DNA from: Asterochloris sp. CNOR1
Taxonomy: Eukaryota > Chlorophyta > Trebouxiophyceae > Trebouxiales > Trebouxiaceae
Direction of reading: 5' to 3'
Length of the DNA: 64,000 nt
NCBI GenBank assembly: GCA_963969365.1
Contig: OZ017747.1
Coordinates: 3,162,001 to 3,226,000, forward strand
The position numbers were made by a program, and so were the translations under genes. Below, piece by piece: positions 39,001 through 49,757 of the stretch. Each line of letters begins with the position of its first letter. Position 1 is the first letter of the stretch. The notes beneath the pieces are model-generated. The model saw only the letters and a program-made list of their open reading frames with translations. It was not told where the DNA came from and did not search any database.

Positions 39001-42000
39001 CCCCTTGTCAACCTGCAGGTGCTGTCACAGTATCGTCAGGGCTGGCAGTGTCAGCAGGTGGCATCACAGTGGCATCCGGCGGCGGCAGCACCAGCATACA
39101 GGCTTTGTCCGTAGCAGGGGCAGCCACCTTTAGCAGCACTGCAGCCATCACTGGCACGCTCACAGCCAATGGAGCCGCAACTGTTGCAGGCCTCCTGACG
39201 AGCACAAGCGGCATCACAGCAACAGGCGAGGTCGCCTGAGACATCACCATGAAGGGGGCCTGCTGGTTCGAAGTCTGGCATGCCATGCATGGCAAAGGTC
39301 TTCAGGCGGCAGGCAATCACCCCCACACATGTCAAGTGCTGCTGCAGGCAGTAACACCTTTGGCAGCGGGTCTGGCACTACCACACCCTTCACAGTGTAC
39401 AGCGCTGCCACCTTCGGCACCAGCGGCACCACCAACACTCTCACAATCTACTCCCCAACCACTCAGGCAGGATCTCTCGCAGTCACAGGGACCGCCCTCT
39501 TCTTGGGCAGCCTGACAGCCACAGGTGTGCAGCGATGCTCAGCGCGCCGGGTTTTGCGAAGTCGAGCAATCAATGTGGGTCTCCTGCATCAACATTGCCT
39601 TAGCCTTTCAGGTTGCCTCATGGGAGTGACTTGGTGGCCTGCCATTCTGCTTGCAATGGTCTGAAACTCAGTGGCATTTTCATGCAGGCGCCACTGTGAT
39701 TGGCAATGCTGGGACCAGCGTAGGACTCACTGTCAACTCGCCGACACTGCACTCAAGCACGCTGAACGTCCAGTCCAACACCACCATTGGCGCCAGCAGC
39801 TCATATCTTCTGACTGTCAATGCCGTCGCCAACTTCACGGCACCAGTGCTGCTGCAGAGCAGCCTGACCGCCAACAGCCTGACACTCTCAGAGGGCCTCA
39901 CAGTGCAAGGCAACACCGTGCTGGGGTCCAGCAGCAGCAACACTCTTGTCGTTCCGGCAGCTGCTGCCGCCAGCAGCACACTGTCCGTGGCTGGGCTGCT
40001 GACAGCGTCAGGAGGCCTGGCAGTGAGTGGAGGACTGACAGTGTCGGCAGGTGGCATCACAGTGTCTTTGGGCGGAGGCAGCACCAGCGTGCAGGTCTTG
40101 TCAGCTGCAGGGGCAGCCACCTTCGGCAGCACAGTGGGCATTACAGGAGCACTGCAAGCAAGTGGCAATATCAACCTGGGCAGTGGCAGCGGCAATACCC
40201 TCAGTGTGGCATCTACCACAGCTCTGCAGGCCCCCCTGACAGCAGGAAGCACTGTGGCCATCGCTGGTTTGGTCACAGCCTCAGGTGGCATGACCGTGAC
40301 AGGTCAGCCTGACCTCGAGGTCCCTCCCATGACAGAGAAAAGCCATCATGAGTTGCATGCATGGGGTTCAGGGCCAGTGTGAACGGCTGCAGCCAAACAG
40401 GAGCCAACCTGGCTTGACCTTGGTTGCCACTGTGTGTCGTTACTCTGGCTGCAGGGAACACCACCATTGGGATCGCAGGCTCTACCCAACCCCTGAGTAT
40501 CAATTCACCCACCACTATTGCGGCAGCGCTCAATGTACAAGCCAACACAGCCATTGGCGCCAGCAGCTCCGATTTGCTGACAGTCAATGGCATCGCCAAC
40601 TTCACAGCGCCAGTGCTGCTGCAGAGCAGCCTGACAGCCACCAGCCTCAATCTGTCAGGAGGCCTGACTGTGCAGGGCAACACAGTGCTGGGCACCAGCA
40701 GCACCAACACCCTTGTCATCCTGGCAGGCGCTGCCGCCAGCAGCACACTGTCCGTGGCTGGGCTGCTGACAGCGTCAGGAGGCCTGGCAGTGTCAGCAGG
40801 TGGCATCACAGTGGCATCCGGCGGCGGCAGCACCAGCATACAGGCTTTGTCCGTAGCAGGGGCAGCCACCTTTAGCAGCACTGCAGCCATCACCGGCACG
40901 CTCACAGCCAATGGAGCCGCAACTGTTGCAGGCCTCCTGACGAGCACGGGCGGCATCACAGCAACAGGCGAGCCTCACCTGAGACATCACCATGAAGTGT
41001 GCCTGCTTGTTCAAAGTCTTGCATGCCCTGCACGGCAAATCTCTTCAGGAGGCAGGCAATCACCCCCACACGTGTCAAGTGCTGCTGCAGGCAGCAACAC
41101 CTTTGGCAGCGGGTCTGGCACCACCACGCCCTTCACAGTGTACAGCGCTGCCACCTTTGGCACCAGCGGCACCACCAACACTCTCACAATTTACTCTCCA
41201 ACCACTCAGGCAGGATCTCTCGCAGTCACAGGGACCGCCCTCTTCTTAGGCAGCCTGACAGCCACAGGTGCGCAGCGATGCTCAGCGTGCCGGGCTCTGC
41301 GGATTGCAAGTCGAGCAAACAATGTGGGTCTCCTGCATCAGCATTGCCTTAGCCTTTCAGGTTGCCTCATGGGAGCAACTTGAAGGCCTGCCATTCTGCT
41401 TGCAATGGTCTAGATTATCAGTGGAACTTCCATGCAGGTGCCACTGTTATTGGCAATGCCGGGACCAGTGTAGGACTCACCGTCAATTCGCCAACGCTGC
41501 TCTCAAGCACGCTGAACGTGCAATCCAACACAACCATTGGCGCCAGCAGCTCCAATTCGTTGACTGTCAATGCCATCGCCAACTTCACGGCACCAGTGCT
41601 GCTGCAGAGCAGCCTGACCGCCAACAGCCTGACGCTGTCAGGGGGCCTCACAGTGCAGGGCAACACCGTGCTGGGGTCCAGCAGCAGCAACACCCTGGCC
41701 ATTGCTGCTGCTACCACGGCAGCCAGCACATTCACAGTCTCTGGTTTGTTCACTGCCAGCAGCGGCCTGTCAGCGACTGGAGCCTCTGCAATATCAGGTG
41801 GGCAAGTCTGCTGCTGCAGTGATGGCAGGTCAGAGCTGGCAGGGTATATCCTGCCTAGCTGCAGGTGAGCTACAAAGCTGTGAGTCTACCTGGTTGCTGT
41901 CTGCAGGCGCTGTCACTATTTCAGCTGGCGGTCTCACAGTCTCAGCCGGAGGCATCACAGTGCCCACTGGTGGCGGCGGCACCAGCCTGCAGGCCCTGTC

Positions 42001-45000
42001 AGCAGTAGGGGCAGCTTCATTCAGCAGCACATGCAGCGTCACAGGAGCAGCCACCTTTGCCAGCACTGTCGGTGTCTCAGGGGCCCTTACAGCACAGGGC
42101 AATGTTCAGCTGGGGTCCAGCAGCAGCACCACCTTCACTGTGGCCTCAGCCACAAGTCTGCAGGCTGCAGTCACAGCTGCAGCGCTAGTGACTGCAACAG
42201 CAGGCCTCACTGCAACAGGTGAGGCCACCACGCCTCTACATCTTTGCAACCTGGCTGAGGCTGTCCTGCCAGAACACCAAACATGAGGTGAGCCACCTTG
42301 TGCTTTGCTCTCTGGGTCCTGCAACTGCCTGGACGTGTTCGCTGCAGGCACCAACACATTTGGCACTGGGTCTGGCAGCAGCAAACCATTCACAGTGTAT
42401 TCTGCGGCCACCATTGGCGCCAGCGGGACAAGCAATGCGCTGACCATCAACTCCCCCACCACCCAGGCTGGGGCCTTGACTGTGTCAGGAGCAGCCGCCA
42501 TCTCCGGTGCAGCGACCCTTACTGGTGAGACGATGACGGTGCTGGGCATGCCTGGCTCAGGGCGTCCCAAGTTCGGCCCAATGGCTTGCTGTGAGGCTTC
42601 ATTTGGCAGCCTTGTGGCCCTGTCTTGCTTTTGGCAGGTGGAGCAGGCTGCCCACAAAGCTCTCGCCTGCTGTCAGTTCAATGTCAGCACCTTCACAGGC
42701 GTCTTTACTTACTGCAGGCGCCACCACAATTGGAGCGGCAGGGACCAGTGTGAACCTGACGGTCAACTCACCAACAACCCACGTGGGCCTGCTGGTGGCC
42801 CAGTCCAACACCACCATTGGCGCCAGCAGCTCAGACCTTCTGACTGTCAATGCCGTTGCCAACTTCACGGCGCCAGTGCTGCTGCAGGGCGGTCTGACAG
42901 CCACCAGCCTGACTCTCTCGGGGGGCCTTACAGTGCAGGGCGATACATTTCTGGGGTCCAGCAGCAGCCAAACCCTAGCAATCGCAGCGGCAACAACTGC
43001 AGCCAGCACGGTGGCAGTCTCTGGGCTGCTGTCTGCCAATGGAGGCCTGTCTGTGTCTGGCTCTTCAGCCATGGCAGGTGACCCACGCTCCGTGTAGATG
43101 TAATCCGCATCATGCTGGGCACTCATCCTGCTGACCTGGCAGCTTGGACTGCAAAGTGTTGGTCCCTCCTGAGTGAGAAGCCATGATGCAGGTGCTGTGA
43201 CCGTCTCCAGTGGGGGCCTCACAATCTCAGCCGGAGGCCTCACAGTACCCACCGGTGGCGGCAGCACCAGCCTGCAGGCGCTCTCTGTGGCGTCGGCCGG
43301 CACATTTGCCAGCACAGTCACCGTCTCAGGGGCAGCCACCTTTGCCAGCACTGCAGCCGTCACCAGTACACTCACAGCTCAGGGCAGCACTGTCCTGGGC
43401 ACAAGCAGCAGCAACACCCTGACCGTCAATGCAGCGACGACCCTGCAGGCTGCTGCAACCGTTGCAGGCCTTCTGACCAGCACAGGCGGCATCACAGCCA
43501 CAGGCAAGCTTGAAAACTCTGGATATGCGTCCAGACACCAGATGTTGACCTGCAGCCTGATGTTAGGAAGGCATTGAAGGAATGTCACAAACAGCTTCCC
43601 TGCAGGGAGCAACATCTTTGGCAGCGGGTCCAGCAGCACCACGCCCTTCACAGTGTACAGCGCTGCCACCTTTGGCACCAGCGGCACCACTAACACTCTC
43701 ACAGTGTATGCACCAACTACTCAAGCAGGCTCCCTCACAGCCACAGGCACTGTCCTCTTGTCAGGCAGCCTGACAGCAACAGGTGAGTGATTGCCTGACC
43801 TCAGCTCGTATGGAGGTTGATGTAGATCCAAGAGCCGTACAAGCATGCATTCTTCATCGTGAAGCTGCACTGACATGAGCCTCCAGTCTTGGGGCACCCT
43901 ACACGCTGCTGTGCTGCCCTGTTGCAGGTGCCACCATCATTGGCACTGCTGGGACAACTACTGGGCTTACCGTCAACGCACCCACACTGCACTCTGGCAC
44001 AGTCAACATCCAAGCCAACACCACCATCGGCGCCAGCAGCTCCAACATGCTGACAGTCAATGGCGTCACCAATTTCACGGCCCCAGTCCTGCTGCAGAGC
44101 AGCCTGACAGCCACCAGCCTCAATCTGTCAGGAGGGCTGACAGTGCAGGGCGACACAGTTTTGGGGTCCAGCAGCACCAACACACTTGTCGTTCTGGCAG
44201 CTGCTGCCGCCAGCAGCACAATGTCTGTGGGTGGTCTGCTGACCGCCTCAGGTGGCCTGGCAGTCAGCGGGACCTCAGCCCTTGCAGGTGACCAAGCAAT
44301 TTTATGGTTCGTGCTGCGCAGAAGGGGCTCTGGCCTGTCTTGTGTGCAGCAGGGGCTTCAGCCTGTCATCATGCGCCTGTGTTTGGCCTGTCAGCTGTGC
44401 AAGCCCATCAGCAGCCTCTGCCTGACCATGCAGGTGCTGTCGCCATCTCATCTGGGCTGATGGTCTCAGCTGGGGGCCTCACAGTCTCAGCGGGAGGACT
44501 CGTAGTGTCATCCGGCGGTGGCAGCACCAGCCTGCAGGCACTCTCGGTGGCAGGGCAGAGCACCTTTGCCGGCACAACCAGCACCACAGGGGCAGCCACT
44601 TTTGCCAGCACTGCAGCCGTCTCCGGGACACTCACAGCTCAGGGCAATGCTGTCCTGGGCACCAGCAGCAGCAACACCCTGACTGTCAACTCCGCAGCGA
44701 CTCTGCAGGCTGCTGTGTCAGCCAATGGCGCTGTGACCGTGGCAGGCGCCTTGACATCCTCAGGCGGCATCACAGCCACAGGTGGGACCCTCCTGGCCCT
44801 GTCTGGAATGCAAGTGCAGCCTGCTCCCACCTGGTACTCCCTGCCACACTGCTGATCTCCCTGCTCTCACACTGCAGGCACGACCATCTTTGGCAGCGGC
44901 TCTGGGAGCACCACTGCTTTCACAGTGTACAGCGCAGCTACCATGGGAGCCAGCGGCACCACAAACGCCCTCACAGTCAATTCTCCCACAATTTTCACAG

Positions 45001-48000
45001 GTCAGCCAGCAGGGTGTTGCATGGCCAGCCCTGAGCGCATGCACACAGGGCTGTGCCACTCCTGCATGGCATCATGCAGCGAAGCGCTCAAGTGCAAATT
45101 GCAACTTGCTGCACTTCTGCTGCTGGCATCCCCATTCGCTCCTGAGTGTGTCGATGACGCTGTGACACTGGTGTGCCGGGCGGCTGCCAGGCCATGCCTT
45201 GGCAAGCACCCTTCACACTGACCTCCAGACTACAATGCACCTGTTTCCTGCAGGCACCACCACCATCGGCTCCCCAGGAGCCGCCACAGCCCTGACCATC
45301 AACTCGCCAACCATTCTGGCCGCAAACGTGACAGCACAGGCCAGCATCATTCTGGGGAACAGCAGCAGCAATCGCCTGGCTGTGGCGGCCACTGCAGCTT
45401 TTGCAGCCCCTGTGTTGCTCACAGCTGCCCTCACAGGCACCACCGCCACGCTGTCTGGCCTGCTCACTGCAAACTCTGGCCTCTCAGTGACTGGCACATC
45501 AACCCTGGCAGGTGAGTGTAATGTCAAGCGTCATCTGCACTGGCTCATGATCTGTAGTGCCTGGCACATGAGGTACATCCCATGCACAGCACAACACACA
45601 GCAGGGCTGGCCACTTGGGCAGGATTGCTTATGAACCCTGCATTTCGCTGCCTGCAGGCGCAGCAACTGTGTCATCAGGGGGCCTCACTGTCTCCAGTGG
45701 GGGCCTGACCGTGCCTTCGGGAGGTGGCAGCACCAGCGTGCAGGCCTTCTCTGCCGTGGGGCCAGCCACCTTTGCCAGCACATCAACCTTCAGTGGGGCA
45801 GTCAACATCTCCAGCGGGGGCCTCACAGTCTCCAGCGGGGGCCTGACTGTGCCTTCGGGAGGTGGCAGCACCAGCGTGCAGGCCTTCTCTGCCGCGGGGG
45901 CAGCCACCTTTGCCAGCACATCAACCTTCAGTGGGGCAGTTTACATCTCCAGCGGGGGCCTCACAGTCTCAGCAGGAGGCATCTCTGTGCCTTCAGGAGG
46001 TGGCAGCACCAGCGTGCAGGCCTTCTCTGCCGCGGAGGCAGCCACCTTTGCCAGCACATCAACCTTTAGTGGGGCAGTCAACATCTCCAGCGGGGGCCTC
46101 ACTGTCTCAGCAGGAGGCCTCTCTGTGCCTTCGGGAGGTGGCAGCACCAGCGTGCAGGCCCTGTCGGCGGCAGGGGCGGCCACCTTCGCCAGCTCTGTCA
46201 GTGCCGCAGGGCCAGCCACACTGAGCAGCACCCTCAGCACTGCAGGGGCAGCCACCTTCAGCAGCTCACTGGGTGTCACAGGGGCAGCCACCCTCAGCGG
46301 GCAGGTCACTGTCTCCTCAGGGCTGCAGATGACGGCTGTCGTGGCAACCCCAAGCAGTTCAACCACTTACATCCCCTCAGGCGCCAGCATGGTAGATGCA
46401 ACAGCCGCCGGAGCAGGTGCCCCTGCATGCTGCCCTGCCGGCTGCACAACCTTGTCTGCCCTGCATGTGGCTGCCGGCTGTGGTGCCAGCCAGCTGGCCG
46501 CGCTCCACCCCCCTGTGAGCTGCAAGGGGAGGGTCAGAAGGGCCTCCTGGAACTGCTGCAGGGAACACCTTCCTGGTGCTGCCTGCCATCGTCACGGGCT
46601 ACCGCATCATCATCATCACAGGCAAGCCTCACTCACCACACCAGCATATGCCTTGGCTGGGCAGACACAGTCTGACACATCCCTGCGCGTGTGGCCCAGC
46701 ACAAATGCATGCTGTGCTGAAGGTCACACCTGTCATGGCCCAACCCCTGGCACTCGCTTCCCCAGCTGGCTGGCTGCAGCGCAGGGACGGACGGCATGCA
46801 GGTGGTGCAGCCGACCTGGGCCCAGAAGGGGCACTCTGCGCAACTGCAGGCACCAACGGGTTCCAGCTGGCCCCTCGACCCAACACCCCGCTCAACAATG
46901 GCTCCGGAAGCAATGCCGCCACCCCTGTTGCAGCCAACAGCTATGTGGAGTGCACAGGGCTGTCCACCACCAACGGCTGGGTCTGCTTCCAATGGAACAG
47001 CACTGGGAGCACCACATTGGGGCCAGCGTCCGACAGCAACAACACTGGCAAGCGTCGACGCCTAGCCAGTGCATCGCCTGATGAAGGTATGTCGTATATT
47101 GCATGTGATGACAGGTGTCAACAGGCAAGGCTCTGCTCATGGCCCAATCCAGGGACAGCAAGAGAAGGCACTGCTGGTGCATGGCGGTAGGGGTGCCCAG
47201 CATCTTCGCGGGCCCTGACTGTTTGGACATACTGATGCTGTTGCAGGTCTGTTGGTGCAGCCTGCGTGCAGCGAGGGGTTTGCGTCGACTTTGCTTGAAT
47301 GTCATATGCAGGCTTTCCACCAGATGAACCCATGGAAAGCAGCACAGACACACAGGAAGCACATAGTCCTTCCCAGGAAGCAGCAGGCAGCCCAGCATCT
47401 CCGGACCCGCCGCCTCTGCCGCTGCCCAATGTTGGAGGCGGCGGTGGCCTGACACAACACATGATGGTATGACAACTCCACGCTCACACTGGCTGTGCTT
47501 ACGCCACTTGAAGCTGTTGCTGAGCTGCTTTGTGTCCCACACCAAAATTGGCACCTGCTGCAGGCCATGCCTAGCACAGACGCTGGCATTGAGGTGCCAT
47601 CTGGCATCAGCTTGTGTGCCATTCTGGCAGGCACTGCCACACGGTCATATCAGCTCAGAATCGTGGGCCCAGCATCCCCAGGCCAGCTGCTGTACGTCAA
47701 AAATAAGGCGCCTCATGCAACACTGGGCCTGGAGGTGTTACCCGGCCAGGTAGGGTGTGATGCAGCCGGCCTGCTGCATGGGAGGGGCAGCAGCTACTGT
47801 GGCCCATCATTGCCACCAGCACATTTCTGGGGCATGGACATGCAGCTGAGTGGAGATCGTGAGTGCAGCCCAAGGCTGATGCATGCCTGCAGGGCGTCAT
47901 GTTCATGTACCTGGCTGACAGCTGGGCGCCCATCCTTTGAGAGCAGGCTGAGCCGCCATGCTCAGCTTGCCACAGGTTGCTGTCAAAGGAAGCATTAGTG

Positions 48001-48130
48001 CATCCCAGGTAGGCGGTGCACACTGTTGTGTCTGCTTTACTGCGGTTGCTGCAACCAGCTGAGTAGGCATCAATTTGCCTTTCTGCAGGTCAGTGTCGCC
48101 ATTCAATTCGATCCAGTAGGCAGATGCTAA
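30028..48130 (+). CDS. Giant type II membrane-anchored beta-solenoid repeat protein
   Basis: About 48 exons join in phase to roughly 3,900 residues. Start: MQRSENQ at 30028-30048, then a GC donor. About 136 cytosolic-looking residues precede one membrane anchor at 30739-30810 (GALLVLVIHAGLILAAAMW). Everything after is Ser/Thr/Gly/Ala/Val-rich with recurring LTVSGGLTV, TLTVNA and FTAPVLLQ strands and many NxS/T sequons, so probably an extracellular, N-glycosylated stacked beta-strand rod. From 35702 nearly all exons are bounded by phase-1 introns and form cassettes (see repeat entries). Near the C-terminus are a dibasic KRRR (about 47050) and a Pro-rich linker, then a compact end: QLRIVGPASPGQLLYVKN and VAVKGSISASQ, stop TAA at 48128. 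A further exon at 48254 is possible. The strand pattern recalls phage and algal-virus fibre proteins, but no homologue is named. Cell-surface or adhesion role is inference. Confidence 0.8.
37599..38114 (+). repeat. C-type exon with two 46-residue units
   Basis: This long exon holds two tandem 138-base units (landmarks gtgccttcggga-like at 37720 and gtgccatctgga at 37858), then the tail shared with the C cassettes (TASTAAVTGTFTAQG-like, LLTSTGGITATG). It is the first C-type exon and precedes the first full A-B-C series. Its start could be 37599 or 37665, both after gcctgcag. Confidence 0.7.
38223..45511 (+). repeat. A-B-C exon cassette array
   Basis: Three exon types repeat in order. A cassettes, exactly 177 bases: 38223-38399, 39348-39524, 41091-41267, 42348-42524, 43606-43782 (also 35702-35878 and 36123-36299); protein begins GSNTFGSGSG and includes FTVYSAA. 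B cassettes, exactly 360 bases: 38551-38910, 41438-41797, 42718-43077, 43928-44287 (36877-37239 is 363); GATVIG, LTVNAVANFTAPV. C cassettes: 41907-42218 and 43192-43503 (312), 39019-39225 (207), 44434-44781 (348); GAVTVSSGGLTV, GGITATG. B and C are fused into single exons at 39688-40302 and 40455-40967. A shortened A (44878-45000) and B (45254-45511) close the series. Every cassette has phase-1 introns on both sides. Confidence 0.85.
39019..41797 (+). repeat. Recent tandem duplication including introns
   Basis: The block from the C segment at 39019 through A (39348-39524) into the next B matches the block from about 40790 through A (41091-41267) into 41438-41797, offset about 1.74 kb. Introns match too: 39226-39347 with 40968-41090 (shared gagacatcaccatgaag) and 39525-39687 with 41268-41437 (shared tcaggttgcctcatggga). 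Intron identity points to a young event. Confidence 0.85.
45713..46150 (+). repeat. Fourfold 138-base coding minisatellite
   Basis: Within exon 45658-46416 the landmark gccttcgggaggtggcagc (third copy gccttcaggagg) recurs at 45713, 45851, 45989 and 46127, an exact 138-base period encoding 46 residues (VPSGGGSTSVQAFSA core). Near-identical copies suggest ongoing expansion or gene conversion and possible length polymorphism. Confidence 0.9.
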
Positions 48131-49753
48131 CACAAACGCCCCTTTGAACGATTTGCTGCATGCACTGGGCCAGCAGGCTGCCATTCAGCCGTCCCTGCTG
48201 CAATTGAGGCAGCCTCCCACCCGCCACCCCCCTCCCCCTCCATCTGACAGCTGCAGATGAAGTCAAGAACATGACACTGCAGCAACTGGGTATGTCAATA
48301 GAAAGCATGACTTAGTGGCAAGCTATCTGGCGGCGTGACTTGATCAGTGATTCTACATTTCCCGGGCAGTAAGTCAGGCCTTTGCTGAGGGATGTCATGA
48401 CGAATATACCGTTACTGCTGTCACTGTGTGTGCCTCATGTACACTGTCTATGGTGGCCTTTGTCATTTCCTGCGGGACGTCATTGTTTCCTATGCCTCCA
48501 GCTGCTGTCACAGGCTGGTGAGGTCCACACAATTCATACCATGATCACTGGTCTTCATGTTTTGGTGAGTACAATGAGCAGGTCTGGGGACACAGAACTT
48601 GGCCCCCAAGCTCTCCTTGCTCATGTTTTTTCTTCTCGTTACATGTTGTCGAACCTGCTATCTATGACCAACTTGATGGGCAAGGACTCTGCGCCACTTG
48701 AGTGTGCCCAACATTTCCCCATGTTGCCGTCATACTCCCAGGTTCTCAGCTCCCAGTCAGAGTCACCACGCACAACAACATGCACTGGTGTTCTTGAACC
48801 TTCTCCAGCTTGGCATTGCCAAGGTCTCCTTCAGATGCCGCACATCATTCTGTGTACAGGAGCCAGTCCCAAGATGGTTCTCACTGCAGTAGGCGCGTGC
48901 TGTGACCACTGCTGGCAGCAGCTGGCACATGTCAGGGGCCGCTTGAGGACCTGATCAGTGGCAGGTAGTTACCCGACCAAAGCAATGATGATGTTGACAT
49001 GCAGGTGTCAGCCTCTCAAGCGGCCTGGCGCTCACCCAACTGTCACTTGCGGACACAGGATTGACTTGCTTGATGGCCCAGCTCCCAGGGTCTGCAGAGT
49101 CAATGAGACGGCGCTCCAGGTCTGCATGGGAGCCTGACCTCCAGTTCTGCCTGCTTGCCACCATATGCACGGCACAGGGTCCATTGGCCCCCCAAGCCCT
49201 TTCCCCTTCCCTGACTCGCCCTCTGGGCCAAAGTCAAAGAGCTGCAGCGCATAAGCATCCTATGTCAGAGATGCCACAAGAAGAGTGCCTTTGCTTCTTC
49301 TGCCACATTGGGGCCACCAGGGGACAAAACAGCCTGTGATACGGAGCCTGCAAAGCTCAGTTTTCTAAGCCATTTGCAGGTCAGTCCAGCTCAGCTTCAC
49401 CAGCATCAAGCCAAATTGGACAGAACCCACAGTAACCTGCTCCAGCAGGTCTACTAGACAGGGCGAAATTAGGTCCAGCGTCACAAAGTTTGAGGTTTTC
49501 CGACTCGACCAGAAGCTTCTGAGTTGATCTGCTCAGCAAGACTACCGCCGGATCTTCAATCACAAGATGACCGCAAAGGTCAGGAGATCCATGCTTCCTT
49601 ACGTCTAGGCCCCACAGACGCAATGCATGCACAGCTGATGGCCCCTGCGTCCACAGATGCAACGCATCGATACAGCTAGTGGCCTCTGCATGGAAACAGC
49701 AACGGCCTCACGTCTACGCCTCACAGATGCAATGCATGCAACACAGCTAGTGC
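48131..49753. other. Region between the giant gene and peroxiredoxin
   Basis: About 1.6 kb. Holds the 3' UTR of the giant gene. Possible extra 3' exons (48254-48293, encoding DEVKNMTLQQLG, and one after 48744) would be in phase if the last intron had a GC donor, but they look like no known domain. The right end is a short direct repeat. Confidence 0.35.
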
Positions 49754-49757
49754 ATGG
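49605..49757. repeat. Threefold direct repeat before peroxiredoxin
   Basis: Three imperfect units contain cacagacgcaatgcatgca, cacagatgcaacgcatcga and cacagatgcaatgcatgca, each followed by an acagct(a/g)(a/g)tg block. They lie just upstream of, and reach, the proposed peroxiredoxin ATG. They could be promoter elements or simple tandem decay. Confidence 0.6.

Noticed and set aside
36509-46366. Long open frames on the minus strand opposite the giant gene
   Set aside because: They mirror the plus-strand repeats, which lack stop codons in several frames because of composition. They have no matching splice chain or recognisable domain.
35702-46416. CRISPR-like or satellite array
   Set aside because: The repeats are coding, in frame, of three kinds and bounded by splice sites.
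30739-48130. Giant gene as an integrated viral fibre gene
   Set aside because: The strand pattern resembles phage and algal-virus fibre proteins, but dozens of in-phase introns, a long cytosolic tail and no neighbouring viral genes make it a host gene. A very ancient shared origin cannot be excluded.
48382-48954. Open plus-strand stretch of 190 codons as a separate gene
   Set aside because: Composition is unlike its neighbours, no domain is visible, and the splice phases do not link into a chain.
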